From Chrysogorgia sp. JL179-B06 (Eukaryota; Cnidaria; Anthozoa; Scleralcyonacea; Chrysogorgiidae), in assembly GCA_035772405.1 (NCBI GenBank), contig JAYKKM010000181.1, positions 295,001 through 359,000 of the forward strand: a stretch of DNA of 64,000 nt. Direction: 5' to 3'. Below the pieces are notes generated by a model, which was not told the DNA's origin, ran no database searches, and was given only the letters and a program-made list of their open reading frames with translations. Of this stretch, positions 12,072 to 22,258 are shown piece after piece (the first letter of the stretch is position 1; the number at the start of each line of letters is the position of its first letter). The position numbers and the translations under genes were made by a program.

Positions 12072-15060
12072 TTACGTCTGGTGTTTTAGTAAGTGGTGTC
12101 GAAGGCGATTGCTGAAACAGGCCAATTTTTGGATTTGTTTTGGGTGTTTCTGGATCTCTCTTTCCCCATGTTTCCTGGGCCGTATGATAGCTCTCCTTTT
12201 GTGGTTGTTTCTTGCTTTTTGCATTACTTGACACATTCGATGGATGATTTTTTTTCTCTTTTTTCCTGTACGATCTCTTTTGTTTAGGTCGCAGATTGCT
12301 GTGCATTCTATCAGCGAAATCGTTTACCCTTCGTCTGATTCGCTTGTAATTTTGGGAAACAAAAGCATCCGGCCTAAGGCGTTTTTTCCCTGGAAAATCT
12401 TCTTGCTTCAGTTGTCTCATAGCACCTTCAATATAACCTTCGGGTTTCGCATTGGCAGATATAAATGATAGGTAAGGGTAGTCATCTGATACGTCACGAT
12501 CTTTTACTTCGGTTGTTTTTTTGTAGCGATCAAGTGATCCTAACAACACCCCTGACCACAATGGCATTTCTGGTAGGTAAGATCGGATGAAGCGAAAAAA
12601 TTGAGGACAACAACTCCTGTTTGGCTTACTACTTTTGCGCTTATTAATAATAGAAATTTTATTTTCTAAAATTTGTACTATGCTAATGAAATGGTTATTG
12701 AACGGATTGTTTTTTATCGGTGCCTGTACATCGCCCGTCAGGTCTTTTTCAACTTTAATTGCTGTTTCGAATGACGATATATCGAGTTCTTGTTTTTCCA
12801 TGTTATGAATCCTACCCCAAAGGTTGTGGTAGGCCGTTGTTACCATATTATTTTGATTTTCACTCAGCAAGCAGATCGCCACATTCTCTAATATGGTGTC
12901 AAATTCACCCAGAGTCCTCGCGTTGACCAACAGAGACATGCAATACATGTTAAAACGATACCAAACATCTCCAGTTTTGTCTTTTGAGTTTCTTTTGTTA
13001 CTTTGCAGGTTGCGTTGGGCACGCGATATTGCACTCAAATTCTTATGAACAATGTGCATGAAATGACTGCATCCAACATGTGGGATCATGAGAGTCAATT
13101 CTTCGTTCTTCGCCTCCTTATGTAATATGTTGAAGGCTCGAGCGAGAAACATTTCCAGTGACTCATTGTTAAATTCTCTAAGTCCTGCTAGAATTATTGC
13201 TTTGGAATAGTCCGTGTTTAATTGTCTTGGAATGGTGACACGTCCGTTGAAAACCTTCGATTCGTCTCGCTTGAATCTTTCCAGAAAAGTACGTATGTTT
13301 GGTGTACTGTGGTCACTTGTGATCATTTCCGCAATTGGTAAAGGCGGATTTCCCTCACTGGGATGACGAAGCACCAGAGCATAATACAGTACTCTTTTCC
13401 CATTATGGTTTCCTATTATGGTTCCTGTTGCGTCTAAATACGAGACGTCCTTCCCTGAAAGCTCATGCCACAGACGAACCTGGTCTTCCGTCCACATGTA
13501 AATAATCAAAGGAATGAAGGAAATCATGTGAATAAATCCTTGCAAAACATTTGGGGGAACTTCTCGTGAACTTTCTTGTTCTATCAAAAGCTTTCGAACT
13601 TCGTCAAGGGATTGTACCATATCTTTGTGCATGTGGGATTGTTGACGACCTTCACTAGCCACCTTTCGTATTGTAGTGGCTTGAACTCCACAGCCAGATC
13701 TGTTTCCAGATGCTTTGGCATTACTTGACAATTGTTCCTTAACTTCTTGATAAACTTTAGAAGGTTTATCAGGGCCTGTATGGAATTTATCAATCATTTT
13801 TTTTCTTTCATCGTTCTGGATAAAACGAGAATGCCTCTCACCAGTGGCGTGTTTTACTGACCCCTGGTATGCAACCGTTATCCATTTATTCATGAATTGG
13901 TCTCTTCTCATAGTTAGCTTAAAGGAGCATGAACAATCTTCGAAAATACAAAAACCGGATGCTGTAAATGCGTATAAATTTGTTCTCTTACGTGACCTAT
14001 CATTTTGGACAAAATGCCTTTTGAAGCGAAATGTACAAAAATCATTAGACTTTGCCACGTGCCGAGCCATTATATCCGTCCACGATGGTTTGAGTTTATA
14101 TGGTTCCAAAATGCTTGGCTTGATTCTGTTCCAATCATCGTCGCTTAATTTAAAATGAGCTTCGCGCGGTATGTCTCCGAGAAAGAATGCCTTCCTTGGT
14201 AAGTTTGGACAGTCCATCATTCGACTAATTGTCTCGTATGACACCGGTGGTTTTGCGGAGTTTTGTGAGTTATCTTTTCTTTTGGTTTCGGTGTATGAGG
14301 CTTCGAGATTATCGATATGTTCACAGTCTGCTGATGTAAATTCTACATCATCAATATATTCTGAACCGCATTCCACATCTTCGTTTTCGCAAGATGATAA
14401 ACTGTTGTGCATATCGTCCATTACGTTATCGTCCTCTGTGACCGTAGTCCCGTCTGCAAATATGAATCCTTCGCTCCTATTTGGAATTGTTGTTACATGA
14501 CTATCCGTAGAGGACCGTGCATCCATTAAGTCTTCCACACGTTCATCTAAATCAAGTAAAGTTACATCGGGGATTTCTTCGCAGTTATTCAGCAGGTCAT
14601 ATAAAATGTGAGGTTTCCGTTTGAAACCAACAACTTTCGGTGTTTCTTCAACTTCGGCAAATGGAACTTGTTGTTCTGTCAATTCAGTCCCATCTTCCTC
14701 GTGTCTTCTGTATTCCTCGAGTGCTTCGTCCTCCTCGATATCCTCAACATCATAGTGCTCTTCCGCTTTCTCTTCACTATCCCACCGTCTTTCAACGTGT
14801 TCTTTCGGCTCTTGTTTAATTGAACATATTGGGCATTCGTAAGATTGTCCATCTGTGCAGTTGCTGTAATTACCTGCATCTTCAGGTGACTCTATCCTTT
14901 CTAAACCAACGCATTTAGTGTGATAATATACGAAGCAACCTTTCTTCTGACGATTGCATATGATGTACCACCCGCAATCTTCTTTTTGACAGATACAATA
15001 AACTTTGTTGTCGTTGCTGTTGGGAGTATACACATTACGCGTCTTTTCCTTTTGGACACT
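12046..15060 (-). CDS. MULE/Foldback(NOF)-type transposase with PHD finger
   Basis: The open frame of about 1004 codons begins after a TAG at 15061-15063. Residues counted from 15033: PHD finger at about 13-70 (C13, C15, C26, C33, H38, C41, C67, C70), an acidic region to about 260, a Cys/His DNA-binding region (FCIFEDCSCSF at 361-371, HATGERHSR at 395-403) of the type that precedes MULE cores, then a DDE core with YLDATGTI (D534), QLNTDYSKAII (D608), a CSHFMHIVH motif (655-663) and a candidate catalytic Glu at 710 or 716. The C-terminus is very basic (KKRLRPD, RIRRRV, KQKRSYRKKEKK), suiting nuclear import and DNA binding. The frame has no ATG at its head; it probably joins upstream exons. Its last 26 nt overlap the protease frame. 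A KDZ/Zisupton assignment was considered, but the DAT/TDY spacing, the CxH motif and the foldback arms favour MULE-NOF. Confidence 0.8.
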   Translation of the reverse strand, partial: SVQKEKTRNVYTPNSNDNKVYCICQKEDCGWYIICNRQKKGCFVYYHTKCVGLERIESPEDAGNYSNCTDGQSYECPICSIKQEPKEHVERRWDSEEKAEEHYDVEDIEEDEALEEYRRHEEDGTELTEQQVPFAEVEETPKVVGFKRKPHILYDLLNNCEEIPDVTLLDLDERVEDLMDARSSTDSHVTTIPNRSEGFIFADGTTVTEDDNVMDDMHNSLSSCENEDVECGSEYIDDVEFTSADCEHIDNLEASYTETKRKDNSQNSAKPPVSYETISRMMDCPNLPRKAFFLGDIPREAHFKLSDDDWNRIKPSILEPYKLKPSWTDIMARHVAKSNDFCTFRFKRHFVQNDRSRKRTNLYAFTASGFCIFEDCSCSFKLTMRRDQFMNKWITVAYQGSVKHATGERHSRFIQNDERKKMIDKFHTGPDKPSKVYQEVKEQLSSNAKASGNRSGCGVQATTIRKVASEGRQQSHMHKDMVQSLDEVRKLLIEQESSREVPPNVLQGFIHMISFIPLIIYMWTEDQVRLWHELSGKDVSYLDATGTIIGNHNGKRVLYYALVLRHPSEGNPPLPIAEMITSDHSTPNIRTFLERFKRDESKVFNGRVTIPRQLNTDYSKAIILAGLREFNNESLEMFLARAFNILHKEAKNEELTLMIPHVGCSHFMHIVHKNLSAISRAQRNLQSNKRNSKDKTGDVWYRFNMYCMSLLVNARTLGEFDTILENVAICLLSENQNNMVTTAYHNLWGRIHNMEKQELDISSFETAIKVEKDLTGDVQAPIKNNPFNNHFISIVQILENKISIINKRKSSKPNRSCCPQFFRFIRSYLPEMPLWSGVLLGSLDRYKKTTEVKDRDVSDDYPYLSFISANAKPEGYIEGAMRQLKQEDFPGKKRLRPDAFVSQNYKRIRRRVNDFADRMHSNLRPKQKRSYRKKEKKNHPSNVSSNAKSKKQPQKESYHTAQETWGKRDPETPKTNPKIGLFQQSPSTPLTKTPDVKNKEKISK

Positions 15061-16082
15061 CTATACTGCTTAATTGTCTTATGTTTTTCTCTATCTTCGC
15101 CATGTTCCTTATCCTCTCTATTTTCACTGTTTTCGTGTGTGTATTCATCGTGATGTTTAACTTTTTTGCGCTTATCAACTCCATCATCCACTTTTTCTTT
15201 ATCTTCCACGCATTCATTGTATTCCTCGAGTTCTTCATCTTCTTCCGACTCTCCGATTCCCTCGAGTTCGTTATATTCCACTTCTTCGTGTTTTTTATCT
15301 TGACAGATTTCTTCGGTTACTTGCACTTCTTCCTCGTATCCTCTGTATTCCTCGAGTTCTTCATCTTCTTCCGACTCTCCGATTCCCTCGAGTTCGTTAT
15401 ATTCCACTTCTTCGTGTTTTTTATCTTGACAGAGTTCTTCGGATACTTGTACTTCTTCCTCGTATCCTCTGTATTCCTCGAGTTCTTCATCTTCTTCCGA
15501 CTCTCCGATTCCCTCGAGTTCCTTATATTCCACTTCTTCGTGTTCTTTATCTTGACAGGGTTCTTCAGTTACTTGTACTTCTTCCTCGTGTCCTCTGTAT
15601 TCCTCGAGTTCTTCATCCTCCTCGAGATCCACAACGTCATCGATCTCTTCCGCTTTCTCTTCACTTTCCCACCGTCTTTCATCGTGTTCTTTTGGTTCTT
15701 GTTTAATGAAACATATTGGGCATTCGTAAGATTCTCCATCTGTGCAGTTGTTGTAATTAGTTGCGTCTTCAGGTGACCCGCAATCTTCTTTTTGACAGAT
15801 ACAATAAACTTTGTTTTCGTTGCTGTTGGGAGTATACACATTGGGTGCGCGTATTTTTCTTTTGGTTATTTTTATTTTGCGATGCTTAGTTATTACAGAG
15901 GAATTTGCTATACCTGTTTCTAAAGGAGGGAAATCTTCATAATGCATTTGAAATCTATCTACATTTTTGGCTTCAGTATTGCATTGCATATCTATGTGCA
16001 CATCAGTAACTTTCTTACCCATCTGATTTTCATGTGCCGAGCCACTACGATCGTCATCAACGGGGATTGTTGCACCGATTCC
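14901..16082 (-). CDS. Upstream transposase exon: truncated first PHD copy and acidic repeats, frameshifted before the second PHD
   Basis: A splice acceptor (TTTGTTATAG, intron side at 16083) precedes a frame that runs to 14901. It holds a lysine-rich segment (KIKITKRKIRA), a PHD start (VYCICQKEDC) lacking its middle 27 residues, the PHD end (YECPIC), then acidic repeats. At about 15045 the frame enters a second copy of KRK..NVYTPNSN..VYCICQKEDC but shifted by a 4-bp loss, so it ends in frame-shadow sequence while the intact PHD and transposase continue in another frame from 15060. The stretch of about 0.8 kb is therefore a tandem duplication inside the gene. Either the gene is broken here, or splicing to an acceptor at 15061-15062, which restores frame (AG followed by AGT GTC CAA), skips this exon. 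Confidence 0.65.
   Translation of the reverse strand, partial: GIGATIPVDDDRSGSAHENQMGKKVTDVHIDMQCNTEAKNVDRFQMHYEDFPPLETGIANSSVITKHRKIKITKRKIRAPNVYTPNSNENKVYCICQKEDCGSPEDATNYNNCTDGESYECPICFIKQEPKEHDERRWESEEKAEEIDDVVDLEEDEELEEYRGHEEEVQVTEEPCQDKEHEEVEYKELEGIGESEEDEELEEYRGYEEEVQVSEELCQDKKHEEVEYNELEGIGESEEDEELEEYRGYEEEVQVTEEICQDKKHEEVEYNELEGIGESEEDEELEEYNECVEDKEKVDDGVDKRKKVKHHDEYTHENSENREDKEHGEDREKHKTIKQYRVSKRKRRVMCILPTATTTKFIVSVKKKIAGGTSYAIVRRKVASYIITLNALV
15225..15645 (-). repeat. In-frame 126-bp (42-residue) acidic coding repeats
   Basis: Three near-identical copies of a Glu-rich unit (EEVQV-EE, CQDK, EEVEY, ELEGIGESEEDEELEEYR) recur every 126 bp, so they preserve the reading frame. The antisense strand is open as well; that is a by-product of the composition. 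Confidence 0.85.
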
Positions 16083-16307
16083 CTATAACAAATATTCCAA
16101 AGTAACCATTATACATTGTCGTCGTAAAGTGCTGAAGACTGCATAGGTGGGAATCTTAAATTACTCCCGGTAAAAAACACGATACTTCAATATCATTTAA
16201 AAATATTAAGCATGGACTAATGGGCAAGTGCGTTCAAAAAACTGCACTCTAGCTTAATAATCTATAATGGTTATTACATAATAAATGGGAAATGGTCGCC
16301 AGCACTT

Positions 16308-16314
16308 ATTATTA

Positions 16315-16348
<34 letters not shown>
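16308..16348. repeat. (ATT)n microsatellite
   Basis: Uninterrupted run of the TTA/ATT trinucleotide. Confidence 0.95.
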
Positions 16349-16927
16349 GCACTCAATTACAAAATTTGTGAACATACTAAAACGAAGATTAATTATGTAT
16401 AACTATATTTACATGTGTGAGTTAACACAGTATCAAAACCAGCTAGAGTAAAACTACTAATGTTAAATTCAACTAATAATATACTTATGCAGTAGCCTAA
16501 TGCAAACACTCGAGGGAGTTTTGAAGAATTAGAAAGTAGATACTTATCATTAACTTCACAATACATTAACAGTTCATTTTGTAACCAAACGATAGAGACC
16601 ATACTCGGAAAACATTGGATAGGCACGCTTCCGTATTTTCACTTTTCGATAGGTTAAAAACTATTCTCCATCTTTAATTCACTGTTCCATTGGCTCCGAT
16701 ATATCATTACTGCATTCCTTAGTATTGTTACTTACTAACATTTTTGGTGAGTATGATAGCAAGTATCTATTTCGTACAGGCGTAGTATATACAATAACAG
16801 GAAAAATACAATTTGAGTCATCTCTAGCAAAAGCTATATCAACCAAATAGACCTTCTATTTCACTGGATAAGGTTTCACAGCTTCTTCCACAAAAACCAG
16901 AGCCTGCAGAAATCTAGTACGCTGTAT

Positions 16928-17114
<187 letters not shown>

Positions 17115-17141
17115 GCATTGTAGTATTGTTTTTATTTGTAG

Positions 17142-17198
17142 GGTATAAATGACGAAATTGAAATTTCCAACTCTTTTGAAAGTCTAGAGGACGAATTG
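17142..17198 (+). CDS. Small internal exon of an unrecognised plus-strand gene
   Basis: GTTTTTATTTGTAG precedes and GTATGT follows a 57-nt phase-0 open segment (19 codons: [19 protein letters not shown]); the other two frames have stops. It lies 73 nt from a second phase-0 exon. The acidic, amphipathic peptide matches no family I recognise. It lies antisense within the proposed transposase intron, so it belongs to another gene of the element or to an insertion in it. Confidence 0.45.
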
Positions 17199-17271
17199 GT
17201 ATGTCATTGTACCTAATTGTTTTGAACGACTAAATTATGAAGCTTAACATTGTTTGTCATAATGTCATTAG

Positions 17272-17337
17272 GATTTTCAAAGTGCAAACGCCCATCAATT
17301 CCAAGAACGATTGGATAATGTTATATGGGAGAATAGC
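17272..17337 (+). CDS. Second small internal exon of the same plus-strand gene
   Basis: TGTCATAATGTCATTAG precedes and the consensus donor GTAAGT follows a 66-nt phase-0 open segment (22 codons, beginning DFQSANAHQFQERL and ending WENS). The intron to the exon at 17142 would be 73 nt, a typical short invertebrate intron. TA-rich microsatellites lie on both outer sides, which hides further exons. A weaker candidate exon of 94 nt at 16653-16746 (acceptor CGATAG, donor GTGAGT) does not match their phase. Confidence 0.45.
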
Positions 17338-17342
17338 GTAAG

Positions 17343-17480
<138 letters not shown>

Positions 17481-17650
17481 GTTTACTATTTATATAGCGC
17501 AAATTAGCATGTGTATATGATCAAATGCGCGTTACAACATCGGCGATTTATTCTATTATATTCAGTACCTAGTATCCAGTACTCCAATCAATTAACCTTA
17601 GCTATTTATTTTTACAGTTTTTATCATCATTAGTTTTCCTAACTATTTAT

Positions 17651-17915
17651 CCTAACCCGCCCTGTCAACTTCCTGTGGGAGGAAACCGGAGAAAACCCAC
17701 GCTTGAGCTTTTCCGCCTAAAAAGCGTGTTATAAGAAGCTGTTCTGTTCCTAAATGTGGATAATATATCAAACTACCACTTAGTCGTGCCTTCGCCACAT
17801 TTAACGAATACTCGCTTTCGAACTGTCGCAAATCTATTCCGTTAAAGTTTGTTGACATGTGGGGTCCCCAACGTTTGAAATATCACACATGCGCAGAACG
17901 GACTGGACTCACCTT
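17651..17915 (-). repeat. Dispersed repeat, copy 1
   Basis: Contains GGAGGAAACCGGAGAAAACC and a stretch (CGAATACTCGCTTTCGAACT to CACACATGCGCAGAAC) that recurs in reverse complement at 49222-49372, including TTCGAAAGCGAGTATTCG and CATGTGTGATATTTCAAACG. Family unknown; no coding capacity. Confidence 0.7.
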
Positions 17916-19019
17916 TAATCATTTAGGGGATAAAACGCAGAATATTATCTTTTGTAGTTTTACTATTTTTTTGCGTAAATTGTTCACAACGCCGTCGGTC
18001 TGTCGGGATAATTCCCCTTCCTAATTTTGTTTTACGTGAAATATATTAGTAATGGCTTGCAAATAGACTTGTACAGTAGTTATAAAACAGTATAATTGTT
18101 ATTGACACTACAATTATAACCAGGATTCCAAAGTGAACCCCAGTGCATCGGAGTATGAAAAAGGTTGTTATAGTGTCTTTCCGGTAAAGGGGGGTGTCAG
18201 GGCGTGTCCCCCAGGGAAATTTCAAATTTTGAAAATCCCATATGTGGTTTTGCGGCAATTCCTGGACGAATTTTTGTAGAATTATGCCATTAGATAATTG
18301 TTAGTATTGTCCTTTTTGGCGTTTATATCGTGCTTATAATTATTGTCATTCAATGTTTAACTATTTTGAAAATACACACAGTTACAGCATCACAGGTTTA
18401 CCGAACGTACTAAATGGAAACTAAAGACAGAAAAACACCTATTTCAAGATTTGTATATGAGGTTTTCCGTACGTTTTTATGAGTTATATATGTTGTTTTG
18501 TCATCTATAGGCCATATAGGCGTTGTTAAAACGATATGATGTATCAACGTAATCACCTTTTACTGCTGAATATTAAATTAGAAATGAGTTAATCTTTCTA
18601 AAACGATTGTAGTACATGTAAAATAGTCCGTATTAAGCCGCAGTTCGATCCAGAAGTTGATGCCGTCCTGAACACGTCAATATGCTCTTAGATATAGTTT
18701 ATAGAACAAGAACGGCATTTAGATATATTTTCTTGTAAATCATTCAATTTCTTTTAAATAAATCTCTAAATTCCTTTTCTCCGAAAGCATTTTCTCAAAA
18801 AACATGGCGACGGGCAACGTATCCCAGCTTCGCTGGGCCCCTTACCAGGTCCAGGGCCCTGTGTATTTTGGCCCCTCTGCCACCCGCTCTCGCCGGTCCT
18901 GCATGGAAACAAGTTTAGAAGGAATGTACGTAGCTAATGAATGTAAAATAAACGAAAAATAAAGGAATTTATGGCAAACGCTCTCGAATTACTGCAAAAT
19001 TGTAATGTTTGGGGTTCAT

Positions 19020-19083
19020 TGTTGAATGTGCATGCGTGTGTGTGGTGTGTGGTGTGTGTGTGTGTGTGTGTGGGGGGGGGGGG
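19020..19083. repeat. (GT)n and poly-G run
   Basis: Alternating GT repeats followed by a G run of about twelve, a place where the assembly length is unreliable. Confidence 0.95.
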
Positions 19084-20682
19084 TAGTGATACCTGTCGCA
19101 GAGCGTCACATGGGGGAGGGGGGTGTTAAAAATCAGCAAAAAAAGCATCACGTTTTTTGTGTACGGCTCCTTAGTCTGTTCTCACAAGACTGAGTAGTTT
19201 GACGATTGACACGCGCCCGCGATACTGTACGGCACCAGCACTGAAAAACCTTTCGGGCGGGATTTTGAAAATTTTACTTAAGGGCGGAAGTGTGTACTAC
19301 TAGGCGCGCCCGCCTGGCGCCGCCCGGTATGAGCACATCCCTGTATACACACACATGCACACATACATACATACATACATACGACATAGCGATTTTATTG
19401 TCACATTTTCAGTATATATATATTTTATATATATTTATGTGTTACGTGTATACGCAGCATACCAAGCACGCGTAGTTCACATGAATGACATTCGTTGCAC
19501 AAATTTGAAATTACAAATAGTAAGTTATACTTATTTTAGTTATAAACTATTATTAATTCTATTAGAGTATTTGTCGTGTTTCTCAAAGTGATCCTGAAGA
19601 AAATCGAAAATATTGTTTTCTTCCGTGTTAAACATCGCCATTTTTTGTTCTGCGATACTCAGGTCATTCGCATCGCGTACTGTAACTTAATGGCCTGATT
19701 TTTAAAGTGCTTCTGTCATTGATAGCATTGGTAAGAATGAGAAAGTTGCATCTGAGTGAGGTGGAGTGCAGAGTGACGAGAGCCAGGAATGTGAAATTTA
19801 TATGTGAGTAGTAAAAAATTAAGGGTTAAATTTAGGTTAAGGCATTAGATTAAATAGGGACGATTGACGATTAACATTTGGTACAAACTCAAGTGTAAAG
19901 AATTTGTAATCCATTTAGTATAGGACATTAGCCAATCAGATCATGTGAGAAGAGAGCGTTGGTATGATAAATGTGCGTGTGTGCGTGATGTGGTGAGAGT
20001 CCAAAATACAACTGAGATAGTGAGTGTGTGAGCGCGAGGACAACCTTGGCATTGTGAATATTTACTTATAAATAAAAACTAAATGAACCAAACCGTGATT
20101 GTGTGGTAAATTCCAAACTGATATCAATTTCCCACAAGATATTATCGCATTACTTTTATGTTGTTATCTACCTTTCAAGATCGTTGCTATGACCAAAATA
20201 AGTCTATAGAAGATAACATTTTTTGCTATATTTCATATTTGCTCTGCCATTTCTCGCGTTTCCTTCGGGCTTTTTAACAATTTCAATTTATTTTTTTCCA
20301 TTTTATCCGATTATCAGTAAATTTCCCGCCAAATTAGCAACCAGCATGATGGCGATCATAAAACCTTGGAGAGCCATACCTTACGTGAATTGGGACAGCC
20401 GCTGCAACCATCCATAAGGCTAAATATAGTGACAGCAACTCTTTTCTCTTTCAAAACCGACTGGATTAGTGATATACTCGATAAACCTCGCAATCTGTAG
20501 ATTGTAGGAGCTGGATACGTTTTGTACCCATTTTCTCTATGCACACGGCTTATTGAGATTTTTCTGATTAAAGTAAAGGGCCTGTTCATGTGAAACCGTG
20601 ATTAACACCTGCGCAGACCAACGTATCTATAATTTTACACAACACATATATATTATATTCTTATAATAACTTCGATTGTTAC

Positions 20683-20940
20683 CTTTCGTCTTACGGCTTC
20701 AGCGGCACGACGCGCTTGTTGGTCAAAGTATATATCCCATATGTTATTATTATTTCTGCGCCACATATTGTACATGGCATGTCGTATTAAAACAGTATTT
20801 TCCAGGCCATATTTTCGAACCACCATTCCCCAGTAGCCATGAGCCTTTCTCCAACCTTCGTTATTGTCACCAGAACATTCGAGCATAGCTTTTACGATTT
20901 TGTTCACATCAAATGAGTGGTGTTTTATTTTAGAGAACAC
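20683..20940 (-). CDS. N-terminal exon of the foldback transposase gene
   Basis: An ATG at 21026-21028 is followed at once by a consensus donor (ATG|GTAAGTG). An 85-nt intron (20941-21025) ends in TATCGCTAG. The next exon is 258 nt in phase 0, giving M-VFSKIKHHSFDVNKIVKAM... to ...AAEAVRRK, then donor GTAACA. Tryptophans and aromatics (GWRKAHGYWGMVVRKYG, MYNMWRR) suggest a folded domain; I recognise no family. Phase and strand fit a join to the exon at 16082 (GIGATIPVDDDRS) or to the acceptor at 15061. This would give the transposase the initiator Met that its long frame lacks. The join is inference from splice signals. Confidence 0.6.
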
Positions 20941-21028
20941 CTAGCGATACAGAAACAACAAGTTATTTTGTAAATACAGTTTGAAACGAAATACTTTAAA
21001 GTTTGAATTCATATTAAACACTTACCAT

Positions 21029-22258
21029 ATCTGCAATTAATTTAGATTCCTAACCAATGAGTATAAACTGGTTTTTTATGCGCTAGAACGTTCGGGCTGC
21101 AGAGGTTAAGTAAAAAATGTAATCTGATATATCGATAACAATGAAGAATTCGAACATTTATAGATGGGATGACGACTGACGAGTGATTGTTCCAGGGTGT
21201 GGAAAAAGTAAAACCGCATTCATTGGGTAACTTGAATCACTTGACGTTGGATCACAGTAGGAGTGTACATAACAGGGATAGTGACACCGGAGGGTCAACG
21301 TCGAACATGGAGGTGGAACGGCGGGGGGAGGATCGCAAAGGTTAAATATAAGGTCTTTTTCTTGTTCGTCTCTATTTGTAACTCTAACATGCTAAAAATT
21401 TTGGTTAATTTTCTACAAATTATTTGACATATTCCCAGCGAAATATTGCTGGACTTTGTCCTTCTGCTCTGATTCCAATCTATCGCACCGTCAATGTCAC
21501 GCCCTGCAGCTGACATATTATCAGAGTAATCCCTTCGCGAATGATGTCAGGAAGCGACACAGCAACTGAACTCTGACGGCTGTGATGATATTCTGCATGT
21601 TCTCCTAGAGAATTTTGATAAAAACTGATAAATACCAAGCAGTATCCAACCATTTTATTTGAACGCCATTCTCTTAAAGCAAAAAGGTGGCGAACCCAAC
21701 AGCAGAAATTTTAGAAACGAAATACATAATTTCAGAGATTTTAATTTAGCAACGAAATTTCTATTTAACTGCGCCGTAAATTAAAACTCAGAGCTTTTTT
21801 AGGACACGTGAATGCCCCAGACCCTAACGCAAAGCAGAGAGACAAGCAATTGACATTTGGCGGAACATTGAGCGTCAGCTAGATTTGTACCACGTGACCG
21901 TGGCAGGTATAATATGGAATTTCCCTCTGTGGAGGGGTATACGCCTTCAGTACTAGAGGGAAATTCACTCACATCCGACTCGAGTATCACGCGCGAAACC
22001 AAATAACAAAACGAGCCTGTAAACAATGGAGGAACAACAAGACGTTTCACGACGCGTCTAGACGTTTCAAGACAGCATTCAAGATTGTTTCGGTATAATA
22101 TGTAATTTATAGACCCTCCGCTCTGGGAATTCGTCGAAATATTACCCCTTGGGATGATATATCCCTCGTAATATTTCGTTGAACCACCCCCCCCCCCCTC
22201 GCTCTGTGTCTTAATCCAACTTGAAAAAACTTGTTTCCTTCGATTTCTTCGTTTTGTA
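21029..22258. other. Inner spacer between transposase start and right arm; probable promoter region
   Basis: No exon is supported. It would hold the promoter and 5' untranslated region of the minus-strand transposase gene. A C-run of about 14 occurs near 22186-22199, close to the array edge. Confidence 0.4.

Noticed and set aside
12046..15060. KDZ/Zisupton assignment suggested by the neighbouring Ulp1 domain
   Set aside because: Catalytic motif layout and tandem-repeat inverted arms fit MULE/Foldback better; a profile search would decide.
15081..15776. 231-codon plus-strand frame opposite the acidic repeats
   Set aside because: Phe/Leu-rich antisense of Glu-rich coding repeats; the minus strand has the PHD and transposase context.
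16393..16626. Minus-strand 77-codon frame (LQNELLMYCEVNDKYLL)
   Set aside because: Looks protein-like, but no in-phase acceptor or domain was found.
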